From Cichorium intybus (Eukaryota; Streptophyta; Magnoliopsida; Asterales; Asteraceae), in contig CM042016.1 of NCBI GenBank assembly GCA_023525715.1, forward strand, positions 62,756,882-62,820,881: DNA of 64,000 nt, written 5' to 3'. Shown here in pieces: positions 11,205-22,437 of this stretch. The number at the start of each line of letters is the position of its first letter. The first letter of the stretch is position 1. Below the pieces are notes generated by a model. It saw nothing but the letters and a program-made list of their open reading frames with translations, did no database searches and was not told where the DNA came from. Made by a program: the position numbers and the translations under genes.

Positions 11205-11735
11205 TCTCTTACTTTTTGTTTATACAAAAGAGTGTTTACTTTCATTTAAAAAGAAAATCCAAAAACATTCAAATAACAAAAATTTTACCAAAAACATTCA
11301 AATAACCAAAATTTTCCAAAAACATCCACATAATCAAAAATAAAAAAATTAGGATAAAGTTTTATCTTTTTAAAATCTTTACTAAACTATGTGATTAACA
11401 TCTTATTGACTAAATTTTCAGATACTTATGCTCGATGAATGTTCTCAGTCATATTGATTCTTAATTAAAGTGAAGGTTCAAATTTCAAAATTTTTGTTAT
11501 GTACATTCTCCTATTCCCTTTGAATTTATTTCAATTATAACGATTTTATCTATTAAGGGACATAAGATCAGGAGATTCAGATGAAAACCAAACCCATGTG
11601 AGAATTTGTGCCTCGTCTTCAACTGCTAAGTGAAATTCATTTCTGTGAGCAAAGGTGTTTTCATTATGACTTATAGGATTTATACTCTTATACCGTGATG
11701 CTAGTCTCATTTTTGCTTAGATATCAAAATGACCA
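11205..11735 (+). other. 3' noncoding region of copia B, first part
   Basis: A/T-rich with no supported gene. Contains short repeats of the type CCAAAAACATTCAAATAAC at 11260-11330. Some SIRE elements carry an envelope-like frame after pol; none is visible here. Confidence 0.6.
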
Positions 11736-11743
11736 GGGACGAT

Positions 11744-12706
11744 TAGGGGTGCGAGAAAAAACCGTAACCGAATAACCCGCCCGAACCAAATTAGAAATGG
11801 GTTAAATGGTTCGGGTTATTCGGGTATCGGGTGGCTTAATCGGGTAAACCCAAACCGTATAAGCTTAATTGGTTCGGTTATTGGTTAAGGGTATTCAATT
11901 TCGGGTTACCCGATTAACCCGAATAAGGATTTTAAATAAAAAAAATTAAAATATTAAAATTAAACTGAGCTCTTCTCTCATATCCATCAGGGGTAATTTT
12001 ATCCAATTGCAAATGAATACACGCCTTTTGTTTTCAGCCAAACCTAGATTCACGCCTTTTGTTCTCAGCTCTCCTCTCGTATATCGCCGTTCGAAACTTC
12101 ATCCAAGGAAAAAACACGGTAGCATGTGACTTCCCTTTTTCCTCAATAATATTATAAAAGTACAACATAAAAAATATATATAACAAAACAAGGCAGCATG
12201 ATCATTTTATCACTTGGTCAATCATAAATTTATTAAACCGATAGATTAATTTGATTCATTTGTATATTATATTACAATAGTCAAAAACTAAAAACATTCA
12301 ATGTTTCTTCGAATCAATTTTATCACTTGGTCAATCATAAATTTATTAAACCAGAGTATGTAGTTGTGATTTACAATTTAGAGAGAAAGACGTTCCAATA
12401 TCTATGATTTTCGTGACATAATTTTAATGTGGTTTGTTTTTTCATTTTTAGTTTAGAAAAAAATAAATTGTTGGTCGGATTCTATAACAGTTAAAGCAAC
12501 CAAAACTAATCTTCTTGTTTGCCAAACCCATACCCGAATAACCCGAATAACCCATACCCGAATAACCCATACCCGAATAACCTGAAAACCGAATAACCCG
12601 AATCTTATACGGTTCGGTTTTGGTCGGTTAACCCACCACCCAATACCCGAATAACCCGTACCCGTATAACCCGAAAACCGAATAACCCGCCCAAATAACA
12701 CCCCTA
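11744..12706. mobile_element. Non-autonomous hAT-type DNA transposon (963 bp)
   Basis: Terminal inverted repeats are TAGGGGTG (left) and CACCCCTA (right), flanked by a perfect 8-bp target duplication GGGACGAT at 11736-11743 and 12707-12714. An 8-bp duplication and this terminus are typical of hAT elements. Sub-terminal regions are packed with CGAATAACCC-type motifs in both orientations, which may bind transposase. There is no transposase; an open stretch over the right-hand repeats is only the repeat translated. A 36-bp direct repeat lies inside at 12204-12239 and 12317-12352. It sits in the 3' noncoding region of copia B. Confidence 0.93.
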
Positions 12707-12714
12707 GGGACGAT

Positions 12715-13660
12715 ACAATCATTTCCTTATATATTAGACAAACTGTGTATTATATAACCTATCCCTATCCTCAATCAAGCCACATCAAGAAAAGATTTAT
12801 CATCTTGCATAGCAAGTCTGACAATTGAAGAAACGACAAGTCATCTCCAACAAATGCTGTCAACATATCACAATTGGCAACCACATCAAATATCTATCAT
12901 ACAATGTGTATTCACACAAATCAAGAAAAGATAAAGACAAAGGTGAAGTGTTTCACCAAAGAAAAGGAAGATTTACAACAACAATCCATCAAGACAGACA
13001 TCCCTCAAAATTTTCCAAACAAACAGATTCTCAAAACCAAAGATTTACCGGGATACTGTAGCCTTCATAATTGAATATTCTTAGTTGCAAACTGCACTAT
13101 GAATATTTCTAAACCCCTCTACATGTATTTCCCGACGGAGAGAGAGTGAACATCAATGGCATGAATGAAGAAACCCTCTGAGTAATGCCGAAACCAGTCT
13201 TATGTGATTGATTATCTAATATGAAGACCAAGTGACTAAAGTATATAGGTATAAATCCATATTAAGCATAAGTCAACACCTTCAAACTGAGAGATATCAC
13301 TCATCTTTAGTGATTATACACCAGTTCTGCACCCAGAACAACCAAAACACCTCAGTCAAATATGAGCTATACCTATGAGAGTTCATCTGAATCGACCTAT
13401 TAAGATCACTTGTCGTCTTTATAATTGTTATAAAATCTTAAGAAATTTTATGAAAGCACATATACAAAAATCCTTTGATAAATGAACATGAAATCTTGAT
13501 TCAGAAACAAATATTCTTGACAAACATTTTTCAAAACATAAGTAAAATCTAGTCACACTTTTTCAAAACACGTGATATGGTTTTATAAATGTTTTATCCA
13601 AACTCCAAGAATTTGCAACCTTAACCTTTTAATCTGTTCTTATTTCAGTAATGATCACAT
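12715..13660 (+). other. 3' noncoding region of copia B, second part
   Basis: No supported gene. It continues the SIRE-like 3' region after the hAT insertion and leads to the polypurine tract AGGGGGAAA at 13661-13669. Confidence 0.6.
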
Positions 13661-13670
13661 AGGGGGAAAT

Positions 13671-14905
13671 TGTTGAAAAATATATTTTTATATGTGACCA
13701 TCACTGAAATAAGATGAACTGTTTTTATCTAACAAATATTATCAGTTTATTTCAGATTGCATGAATTCGAGATCAAAAAAAAAGATGAATCAAGACCCGA
13801 GAAACTTTGAGAAAACAACCAAACCTGAGGAAGTAATGCTACGAACCAAAGAGCAAAATACAAAAATGTCACACTGCTACAGCAATCACGACGCGACGGA
13901 CACCATGGTTGCGACGTGAAGAGCAAAGACAGAAGTCCATATCGCTACAGCGATCGCGACGCGACGGCAAGGGTGGTCGCGACGCGAAGACCTTGAACGC
14001 GACAACACCTACTTCTTGTTCACGAGACTACCAACAAACGCACTAGCCAGACCAGTGGCCGACAAAAGCAACACGATCACGCACCCTCGCGACGCGACGG
14101 ACCCTTTGGTCGCGACGCGATGCCTGTTCTTCAGCACTATAAATAAGAAGCTAAGCTCTTGCCATTCTAACACCTTACATACACAACACCATTACACCCA
14201 AGCACCATATACTCCTACCCACGACCAGACACCTCAAGACACTCAAATCTCTGAATTTGGCAACAAGAATCAAACCATATAACCGCAAGAAACGAAACCT
14301 CCACCCGACACCAAACTTCAAACCTCTAAACAACCTCTACCCGACACAAAACCGCACAACCTCAAGATTCGAAAATCCATTCCACCCAAACACCAAAAAT
14401 CACTAAAGCCTCATCCTACCGCAAGAAACAAGAATCGACGCTTCAAAGAAAATCACCATCTTCCTCAGCTATCGATAAGTTCTTTGAAATTATCTGTGTT
14501 GTTATTGATTCATTTAAACTGTTATAAATCAACTGTACCAAATATCCAATACATCCAAATTGAACCTCAACAACGAAAACATATGTGGAATGTATTTAAC
14601 CGAGACATCTAACTTCTAACTTCTAACTTCTAACTTCTAACCTTTTTATTTATTGTAAAAACACTTTATCGTTGATAATGGCGTTTATTACATATAACAT
14701 CTAACTTCTAACATTACTTTATTTACCGCATTCTGTCTATTTAAATACTGTCTAGTTTAGATTCACTGCTTTATTTTGTTTATAGCTTTAGTAACTTAAT
14801 TTTAGTTTATTTTTATTCCGCATATTATAGCTAAAATACATATCTGTCACACAATAATCGGCTTAAAAACCTTATTTGTGGAGATCAGTTATCGTATTTT
14901 CAACA
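13671..14905 (+). repeat. 3' LTR of SIRE-like copia B (1235 bp)
   Basis: Starts TGTTGAAAA right after the polypurine tract and ends TTTTCAACA, a perfect 9-bp inverted pair. At 14906 copia C sequence resumes. The LTR holds three GC-rich boxes (13886-14120) and an 8-bp microsatellite (CTTCTAAC repeated about four times near 14608-14642). The expected target copy is gtata at 14906-14910. Confidence 0.9.
13886..14120. repeat. Three CG-rich paired boxes in the SIRE-like LTR
   Basis: Pairs at about 13886-13919, 13950-13990 and 14085-14120. Each has the form GCGACGCGACGG, a spacer of about 5-10 bp, then GGTCGCGACGCGA, with some substitutions in the first pair. The first two pairs are also preceded by a shared GCTACAGC(A/G)ATC phrase. 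CpG density contrasts sharply with the flanks. Confidence 0.85.
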
Positions 14906-16500
14906 GTATATCCACTCACTTTTAACTCATCACTGCTACCAAGGACCAATACCATATTCTTTGTCCTTCGCAGATACTTGAGTATGTTTTTGACTGAAAT
15001 CCAATGTGCTTTTCCAGGATTACCCTGGAACCGACTAACCATGCTCAGTGCATAGGATACGTCGGGACAAGTACATGTCATAGCATACATGATCGACCCT
15101 ACTACCGAAGCATAAGGTACCCGACTCATTTCAACTATTTCCTCATCGGTACTCGGACTTTGAGTCTTACTCAATTTAGTATTACTTTAGATTGGTAACT
15201 CTCCCTTTTTAGAATTTTCCATGTTAAATCTCTTTAACACTTTTTCCAAATATGTACACTGGCTTAGACCTATCAATTTTCTCTTTCTATCTCTAAGTAT
15301 TCTTATCCCGAGAATATAAGCAGCTTCCCCTAGGTCTTTCATGGCGAAACACTTCCCGAGCCAAGCCTTAACATTTTGCAAGGTCAGAATGGCGTTTCCC
15401 ATGAGCAGTATGTCATCAACATACAGCACCAGGAAAGTGACTATACTCCTACTAGCCTTGACATATACACAGGACTCATCTTCACTCCTAGAGAAACCAA
15501 ACTCTTTGACTTTCTCATGGAAGCAGAGATTCCAGCTGCAAGTCACTTGTTTCAATTCGTAGATTGATCTTTCAAGCTTACATACTTTATCAGGGTGCTT
15601 TGTGTCTACAAAACCTTCTGGCTGACTCATGTAAACATCCTCAGTCAGTTTCCCATTAAGGAAAGCGGTTTTGACATCCATCTGCCAGATTTCATAGTCA
15701 TGAAACGTAGCTATGGCAAGCATTATCCTGATTGACTTAATCTTGGCTACTATTGAGAAGGTTTCATCATAGTCAACCCCTGGGGTTTGAGTGTATCCCT
15801 TCGCCACCAGCCGAGTTTTATAAGTATGCACTTTTCCATCCATGTCGGTCTTCTTTTTGAAGATCCACTTGCATCCGACTGTCTTTCGACCCGGTACATT
15901 GTCAACCAAGTTCCAAACTTGATTGTCATACATGGACTTTATCTCGCTGTCTATTTCCTCTTTCCATTTTGCAGACTCGGGGCTTGCCACTGCTTCACGG
16001 TAGTTAGCTGGCTCATCCAAATTAGTCAATGTACGATCACTGACTAACGTGTCACCGTTCGAAGTAATATGGAAACCATAGAACTCGGGCGGCATGCTAA
16101 CTCTACCTGAACGCCTAAGGGGGAATGATATGTCGGTCGGTCCAACAGGAACCTCTTCCTCATGTTGGTGGCTAGTTTCTTCTAAGGTTGGTTCATCGGC
16201 CGTCTCCCGAATTTCTTCGAGATCGACAGTACTCCCACTGTCCTCTTTGGAAATGAGCTCTCTCTCTCGAAAGAACCCCTGTCTTGCTACAAAGACCACC
16301 TCCTTGCTCGGTCTGTAGAACAAGTATCCAAAAGACTGTTCCGGGTATCCGATGAAATAACACCTTTCACTTCTTTCCGCGAGCTTGTCATGAGTTTCAC
16401 GTCTAACGTAAGCCTCACAGCCCCAGACTTTGATGTGTGCCAACGAGGGAACTTTCCCCATCCACATCTCGTGCGGTGTTTTCGCAACCTTCTTGGTTGG
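14906..16500 (-). pseudogene. Ty1/copia element C: reverse transcriptase-RNase H, broken and truncated
   Basis: Reading leftwards, pol-like sequence from MWMGKVPSLAHIKVWG (16467) continues through WQMDVKTAFLNGKL and the catalytic YVDDILLMG to a stop near 15187. It resumes at 15174 (RVPYASVVGSIMYAM) into the start of RNase H, ending at SGYT where the copia B LTR cuts in at 14905/14906. The remaining RNase H and 3' LTR should lie left of the window. It is close in domain order and motif wording to copia A. One stop near 15180 and the truncation make it non-functional as it stands. Confidence 0.9.
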
Positions 16501-17576
16501 GACAAGATTTAGGATATAGGCGGCAGTCTCTAAGGCATACCCCAGAATTGGATCGGAAGTGAAGCTCGACTCATCATGGAACGAACCATGTCCAACAGGG
16601 TTCGGTTTCGCCTTTCAGCAACACCATTCAACTGAGGTATTCTTGGAGTCGATAACTATGAAACAATTCCACATTCCTTGAGGTAATCGAGAAACTCGAT
16701 ACTAAGATACTCACCGCCTCTGTCAGATCTAAGCATCTTTATCTTTCTACCCAATTGATTTTCCGCTTCATTCTTAAACTCTTTGAACTTTTTCAAAGGT
16801 GTCCGACTTATTCTTGATTAAGTAGATATACCCATATCTGCTGAAATCGTCGGTAAAGGTCACATAGAACCGCGTGCCATCTTTAGTGGTTGTTCTGAAG
16901 GGACCACACACATCTGTGTGTATGATATCCAACAGACCTTCACCTCTTTCAAAGGAACCTTTGAATGGTGATTTTGTCATCTTGCCAAGTAAGCAAGATT
17001 CGCATACATCATCCGACCCGAGGTCGAATGATTCCAACACTCCATCCTTTTGGAGTTGGGCGATGTGTTTCTTGTTTATATGGCCAAGGCGACAATGCCA
17101 CAGACATGCCTTTTTTACACCGCTTGAAGCATCAATAGTTAAAACATTTTTACCATAATTATCAACACACATAATAAATTCATACACTCCATCACAAGGC
17201 ATAGCATTGAATATAAAAACATCATTTTTGAAAACAGAAATTGAACCATTCAATTTATTAAACTTATAATAAAAACCTTGTTTAAATAGTGCATGAAAAG
17301 AAATTATGTTCTTAGCCATATCAGGCGCATAGCAACAATTATGTAAATTTAATCTAACTCCACTACTCAGCATCATTCCATAAACACCGATCTTGGTAAC
17401 AGGTGACGTTCGCCTATTGCCCATGATCAGGTTCAGTCTGCCATTCTACAGCTCCCTACTTTCCTCTAGGCCCTGCAAATCAGAACAGATATGAAAACCA
17501 CATCCTGTATCAAGGAGCCAAGAACGGGAAAAAGACGAGTTATTAAATATAGAATATGTACCTGCTTGTGACGGTT
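16501..17576 (-). pseudogene. Copia C: protease remnant, GAG-pre-integrase and integrase, frameshifted
   Basis: A clear frame at 17424-16774 contains the pre-integrase zinc-binding segment (LWHCRLGHINKKH, CESCLLGKM) and the integrase core start (IIHTDVCGPF, FTDDFSRYGYIYLIK). Upstream, at 17550-17480, a protease-like LDTGC is read in the adjoining frame. Between 16774 and 16501 the integrase continues in fragments (NGVAERRNRTLLDMVRS) across several frameshifts and stops. Integrase would insert element DNA into the chromosome; this copy cannot make a complete one. Confidence 0.85.
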
Positions 17577-18455
17577 TCACTTTACCATCCTTGATATCCT
17601 CCAGATACGTTGGGCAGCTCCTCTTCTAATGACCCTTTTGCTTGCAGTAAAAGCAGTCAGCCTCTTTGGGGTTCTGAACATGTGGAATACCGGACCTTTC
17701 GGGGCACTGTTAGATGACCCGACATGAGTCTTTTCCCTCCAGTTTTGCTTAGGGGGGCCTTTCCGTTTCTTTCCTTTTCCAGAGCCAATAGCCAGGACAG
17801 GCAGGTTGACAGGGAGCAAACCTTTTCCCTTCATCCCGTCCTCAGCCGTCCGAAGCATGCGGTGTAATTCAGCTAGGGTTGCCTGGTTGTTGTTCAAATG
17901 ATACGCCAGTGTGAACTGGTCATAAGAACTTGGCAAGGAGTTCAGCACTATGTCAACTGCTAAATCCTCATGCACAGGCATTTCCAGCTTCCTAAGCCTC
18001 TCCATGTAACCATGCATCCTTTGCACATATGCACAGATGGACTCGCCCTCCTTGGGCTTGCCGTTAGTGAAGGCTTTTACAACCTCACGCCTTTCGATGC
18101 GCTCTTGCTTGCGGAACTTTTCCGCGAGCTCTTTGTGCATCTCGTAAGGCCAATAGTCCTCATAGATACGCTGCAGTTCAGGGTTTATAGTAGCGATCAT
18201 GATGCAAGCCACCTTAGTTGCATCATCAGAGTGTTTGGTGTACGTAGCGATTTCCTCGGGAGTAGCGGTTTCAGTGTCCACATCAATGAGCTCGGTTTCC
18301 AGAACATACTCTTTGTGTTCAAACCTTAGAGCCATTTTGATGTTGCGGATCCAGTCATTGTAGTTAGTACCGTCCAACGTCACTTTTGAGCACAATGACA
18401 GAATCGAGGTGACATTACCGGGATTTGAGTGGGGAACGGATTGGTCAGAAGACAT
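17577..18455 (-). CDS. Copia C: Gag (capsid) protein, C-terminus frameshifted
   Basis: ATG at 18455 (MSSDQSVPHSNP) gives 292 codons. The body is a copia Gag domain (TLDGTNYNDWIRNIKMAL, then a helical region with LNSLPSSYDQFTLAY). Near 17700 a frameshift displaces the zinc knuckle: the CFYCKQKGH half-knuckle is legible in a neighbouring frame at about 17660 and is followed by a stop. The annotated tail after that point is therefore not native. Gag would form the virus-like particle. The primer-binding site and LTR lie upstream at 19710-20494. Confidence 0.85.
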   Translation of the reverse strand: MSSDQSVPHSNPGNVTSILSLCSKVTLDGTNYNDWIRNIKMALRFEHKEYVLETELIDVDTETATPEEIATYTKHSDDATKVACIMIATINPELQRIYEDYWPYEMHKELAEKFRKQERIERREVVKAFTNGKPKEGESICAYVQRMHGYMERLRKLEMPVHEDLAVDIVLNSLPSSYDQFTLAYHLNNNQATLAELHRMLRTAEDGMKGKGLLPVNLPVLAIGSGKGKKRKGPPKQNWREKTHVGSSNSAPKGPVFHMFRTPKRLTAFTASKRVIRRGAAQRIWRISRMVK

Positions 18456-19709
18456 CTGAACAAGAAGAAGGTAGTTTTAATTAGATATAATAATAATAAT
18501 CCTTATATTCACCCAAGAATAAATATAAGGCTAGGATCCTACAATAACAATCTACAATACCGAAAAGGAATGTCGTAATCTATATTGTAAATTTTATAAG
18601 GTAGGCGAATGACGATTCAGCCAATTCCACCACGGAAAATAATCTAATTATAATGGAATTCCTAGTTTCATTTTAGATTTATCGAACTTTTCGATAGCAT
18701 GTTTTAATCTCGGGAATGCCCCGCTGTTTGTGACTGGGATACCGAGGATCACAAACCGGTTGTGAATAACCATGCAAACTGCTTGGTACTCTTGAAGTCA
18801 ATTGTCATCTCTAATTAACGTGCCGGTTATCCAAACACGCTCCGTTAATAATGACAAAATCAAGAAACCCATTGCGACTCTTTGCGGACCCCAGTTGGCG
18901 TGCCGGTAAACCACACACGCTCCACCAACGTTCCACAAAGTGCAATGTGCATTTTCATGGATTAGCACCAATTCACATTTTTAACCTAAAGTAACTAGAT
19001 TGGGGTTTGTTTTAAGGTTCTAGTACTTTCAATTATAGCATTATACTTTTAAGAGGCTTTAGCGGTTCTATCATACCCGTTCGGCTAACGATACTCGACT
19101 GACCAGGAGAGCGGTGGGTAAGAGTAGATACCCATTAGACTAACATTTTATAGTCAGTCGCCTTATACCCTATTTAGAGTACAGTTTTGTGAATGAGACC
19201 TACTAACGGTAGACTAACCAATTTTATTATATATATTAATTTAACTTTTAATCATAAATACATATAAGATATATTTTAATCTTATTAAAATATTTTGGAA
19301 TTAATTTTATCTTAATTTTCGCAAATTTATACTAATTTTTTGAAAATTTTAAATTAATTCTTTAAACTGATTTAATTGGTCTTTTAATTAATCAATTAAT
19401 TAAACTAATTAAATCTAAGATAGATTTTATCAAATTAATCAAATTAATTATCTATCATGGTCCCTATGGTGATCGAAATTATCAAGCCACACAAAAGGTT
19501 TAAGTTATTTTAATTAATCCAATTACCAATAACAACATATATATATATGGCAAGTAAATCAAGCAACCAAGGGGGGACCAAAAGGGGATGGCGGCTAGGG
19601 TTAGGAAACCCTAGCCTTGAAATCGACAAGGCCATCTCCCAAGGGTTTAATTTTGCAAAAAACCCTTAGGCACAAAACTATTCAAATCAAATCATAAGAA
19701 AACAAGCTA
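18456..19709 (-). other. 5' untranslated leader of copia C
   Basis: Noncoding stretch between the Met primer site and the gag ATG. It contains two related segments sharing a GTGCCGGT(T/A)A(T/A)CCA(A/C)ACACGCTCC-like phrase near 18821 and 18900, and a very A/T-rich segment at 19220-19460. No gene supported. Confidence 0.65.
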
Positions 19710-19721
19710 GCTCTGATACCA
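19710..19721 (-). other. Primer-binding site of copia C, tRNA-Met type
   Basis: Minus strand reads TGGTATCAGAGC one base inside the LTR boundary at 19723. Confidence 0.88.
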
Positions 19722-19722
19722 C

Positions 19723-20494
19723 TGAAGGGATTCTATGCAAACAATGAACACAAAAATTCCTATGGTTCACATGCAACCCTAACATGATCTATGTTTTAAT
19801 CTATGAAGATTAGAACTAAAAACCCTAAAGGATACAATTCAATTCTAAAGTAGAATTAAGAAAACCAACCTTTGATCTTTTGATCCTTCAAGCAAGCAGC
19901 AAAGAGATCCTGCCTCAAATGCAAGTCAAGCCCAAGCAAGGAGAAGACAATCCAGCAGAGTAGGGGAGAGAGAGAGAGAGATGGCGTGAATATGGTGGTG
20001 CTAGGGGGTTCCTTATATAGCCTCCACATGCTACACCTGAAACCCTAAGGAGCCTCCTAAGTGGGCAAGCCGGCAAGTCACTTGGACCAGGCTTTTAAAA
20101 CCCTAGAAGGGTTTTCGCCAAACCCTAGAGGGAACTCCAGGGTGGCGCCACTTTTGGCCCCTGGCTTATCCCTTGCCAGTTATTCAACTATTGAATAATT
20201 ACAAGTCAGCCCCTGCACTTTAATTAATTAATTTAATCACTAAATTAAATCCAATTAATTCTAGATTAAATCTCAATTAATTAATATAGTTTCTAATTAA
20301 TATATTAACATTTAAATATATTAATAAGTCATCTATATATATTCTATTGATTTATTAAACCCTTAATAAATCAACATTTCTCTCTACTGAACTATACATC
20401 AATTCCCCAGCTATGAGGGAAACCCAAATGGACTTTGCTTTTATTCATAAGATAAATACAATTATAAGTCATGGCTTAGACACCTAATCCAATA
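19723..20494 (-). repeat. 5' LTR of copia C (about 772 bp)
   Basis: On the minus strand it runs from TATTGGATTAGG at 20494 (the expected TG start is mutated to TA) to ATCCCTTCA at 19723, next to the primer site. It includes a GA run at 19964-19981 and A/T-rich blocks. The right edge abuts the terminal part of another LTR, so copia C inserted into copia D. Edge placement at 20494 is good to a few bases. Confidence 0.75.
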
Positions 20495-20571
20495 GTTTAA
20501 TCTCCTTGTTCTTATTGTGTTCTTGTGATTTGATTGATACCAAGTGGATCTAGGATTATTGTGGACCTACA
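20495..20571 (+). repeat. Terminal remnant of the 5' LTR of copia D
   Basis: This 77-bp stretch matches the end of the copia D 3' LTR (about 42905-42982): both share TAATCTCC, TTCTTATTGT, TTGAT and end G(T/A)CCTACA-like at the primer-site boundary. The rest of the LTR was displaced leftwards by the copia C insertion. Confidence 0.8.
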
Positions 20572-20573
20572 AT

Positions 20574-20585
20574 TGGTATCAGAGC
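20574..20585 (+). other. Primer-binding site of copia D, tRNA-Met type
   Basis: TGGTATCAGAGC two bases after the LTR end at 20571. Confidence 0.9.
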
Positions 20586-21279
20586 TTGAAAAACCTACTG
20601 TTTTTTTTGAGTTTTTGGTATCAATCTTATTATTTCATTTGCTTGGATCTTGGAGATTTGAAGAATTTTGGGTGTTTTGATCTGTTTTGGATGAGTTTTG
20701 AGTTGTTTGGGTGTTTTTGTTCTTCGTGTTCTTGGCAATCTTCAAGCAAAAATCATCAAAAATCGTGTTTTTGATCCAAAAAACGCTGTTTCTGAAGTTG
20801 TTTGCGTAAAATTCAGATCTGGTGAGGTTATTCGGTTACGCTCCTAAGTTGTTCAGTGGCGGCGGATTTTTGTTAGTTTGTTGGTTAGGGTTTGCTGGTT
20901 GTACGGTCCGTTAAGGGTTTCTCGGTTAGCCCATTAGTGTTGTTCGGTGCAGCTAGGGTTTCAAGTTGTTCGGTCCTTGTTTTTCGCCTGAGTTCTTCGG
21001 TCAAGTTGTTGTTCGGTCCAAGTCATTCGCTTTAGTTGGTCGGTTTTTCGGTTGAAGTGTTTTTCGCCCCATTGTTCGGTGAACAGTGTTTTTTCGCTGA
21101 AAAAAGGGGGTCAAAAATTTCGAACTGGGTCAAATTTTTGTTTTTCGGCAAATTTTTTTTTGGGGTTTTCGACCAATTTTTCTAGCATTTCGGTCTCGTT
21201 TTTCGGTTCAAGTTCGGTTGACTTAGTGTTTTTCAGTTGACTTGTTAGTTGACTTTTGGCGTTTTTCAGTTCATTTTCA
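20586..21279 (+). other. Leader of copia D, rich in TTCGGT motifs
   Basis: Noncoding leader before gag. From about 20828 to 21230 the hexamer TTCGGT or close variants (TTCGC, TCGGTC) recurs at short, irregular spacing on the plus strand. No gene supported. Confidence 0.7.
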
Positions 21280-22422
21280 ATGGATTTGACTACTACCAAT
21301 TTGCATTCCGATCTCGATACCGTGATGGGTACTGTTACTCGCATTCCCAGACTGTTAAATGCTGATGGCTTTGATGAATGGAAATTTAGATTTGAGAAAT
21401 ATGTAAAAATGAAGGACAACAAGATATAGAGAAGCATTGTGAGAGGTCCGGTTATAATAACAAATACACTTAAGGATGGTACGGTGATTATAAAGTCTCA
21501 GGAAGAATACTCGGATAAAGATTTCGAATTAACTGAAGTTGATGATCGTGCCCTCTCTACTCTCACGATGGGTCTGTCTCCTGATATCGCTCAAGGATTT
21601 AGGGAATACAAATCTGCCAAAGCTTTATGGGAAGCACTGATTAAGGTTTATGAAGGCAACGAGGACATGAGACAAAGTAGACAGGATCTGCTTAGACAAA
21701 GATTTAATATGTTTAATCGTGTTTTCGGGGAGACACTTGAAGTTCAGTTGCAATGGTTTATCACTCTCAACACTGAGTTGAGTACTGCTGGAATAGTGCT
21801 GTCGAAATCTGAAATCAACAAGAAGTTGTTGAACTCCCTTCCAAGAAATTGGGATATGCATGTGGCCATGATCAAGAAGACGGAGGATCTGAATAGTTTG
21901 TCTCTCTCTGAAACTTTAGCTGTCATCAAAGCATGTGATATGGATGACAAACAACGAGAGATAAACCACGTTAGTTCTTATCAATCTGCCAACCTAGGTG
22001 TATCTCCAAGCCCCTATGTTCCTGTTACTCCAGCTCCAACTCTTCCCAAAGGAACTGAAGAAAATTTAAGCATGATGGCTGGTCTCCTAAATTGCTACAA
22101 TGCTCTCATGGCTGGTGAACTGGTTCAGCCTATGATGTTTGGAGATCTTGATCAAGTTAATCTCGATGATATTGAAGAGATGCACATCTCCTGGCATATC
22201 GCTATGACGGTATTCAGGGCAAAGAAGTTCACACAAAGGGCAGGCAGAAACAATTGGCCTGCCAACAATGGAGACAGGAAGGTGGGTTTCAACAAAGCAA
22301 ATCTCCGATGTTTCAACTGTAACGAGCCTGGTCATTTCGCTCGCGAATGTACTAATCCCAGAATGGAGAATGCTGAGAGAAATCTAGTGCCTGTCGGAAA
22401 CAATCACGATGCTGCTCCCTAG
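21280..22422 (+). pseudogene. Copia D: Gag with CCHC zinc knuckle, one early stop
   Basis: ATG at 21280 (MDLTTTNLHSDLDTVMG) opens a Gag frame that is broken by a TAG at 21427-21429 and continues in the same frame to 22422. Features: LNADGFDEWKFRFEKYVKMK, a capsid-like helical core (ALWEALIKVYEGNEDMRQSR, LLNSLPRNWDMHVAMIK) and a CCHC knuckle CFNCNEPGHFARECTNP near the end. The stop codon after the knuckle (TAG 22420-22422) and a second (TGA 22432-22434) lie in the same frame as the next segment, suggesting one original long frame. It should encode the capsid protein of a SIRE-related element. Confidence 0.88.
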
Positions 22423-22437
22423 AACAATGAATGAGCA

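Noticed and set aside
12453..12722. 89-codon minus-strand open stretch
   Set aside because: It is the translation of the sub-terminal repeat array of the hAT element.
13886..14120. CRISPR-like array from the repeated GC boxes
   Set aside because: Irregular spacing, diverged repeats, and location inside a plant LTR.
20574..20585. Met-type and Asp-type tRNA matches as tRNA genes
   Set aside because: Only 12-18 bases match, at LTR borders; these are primer-binding sites.
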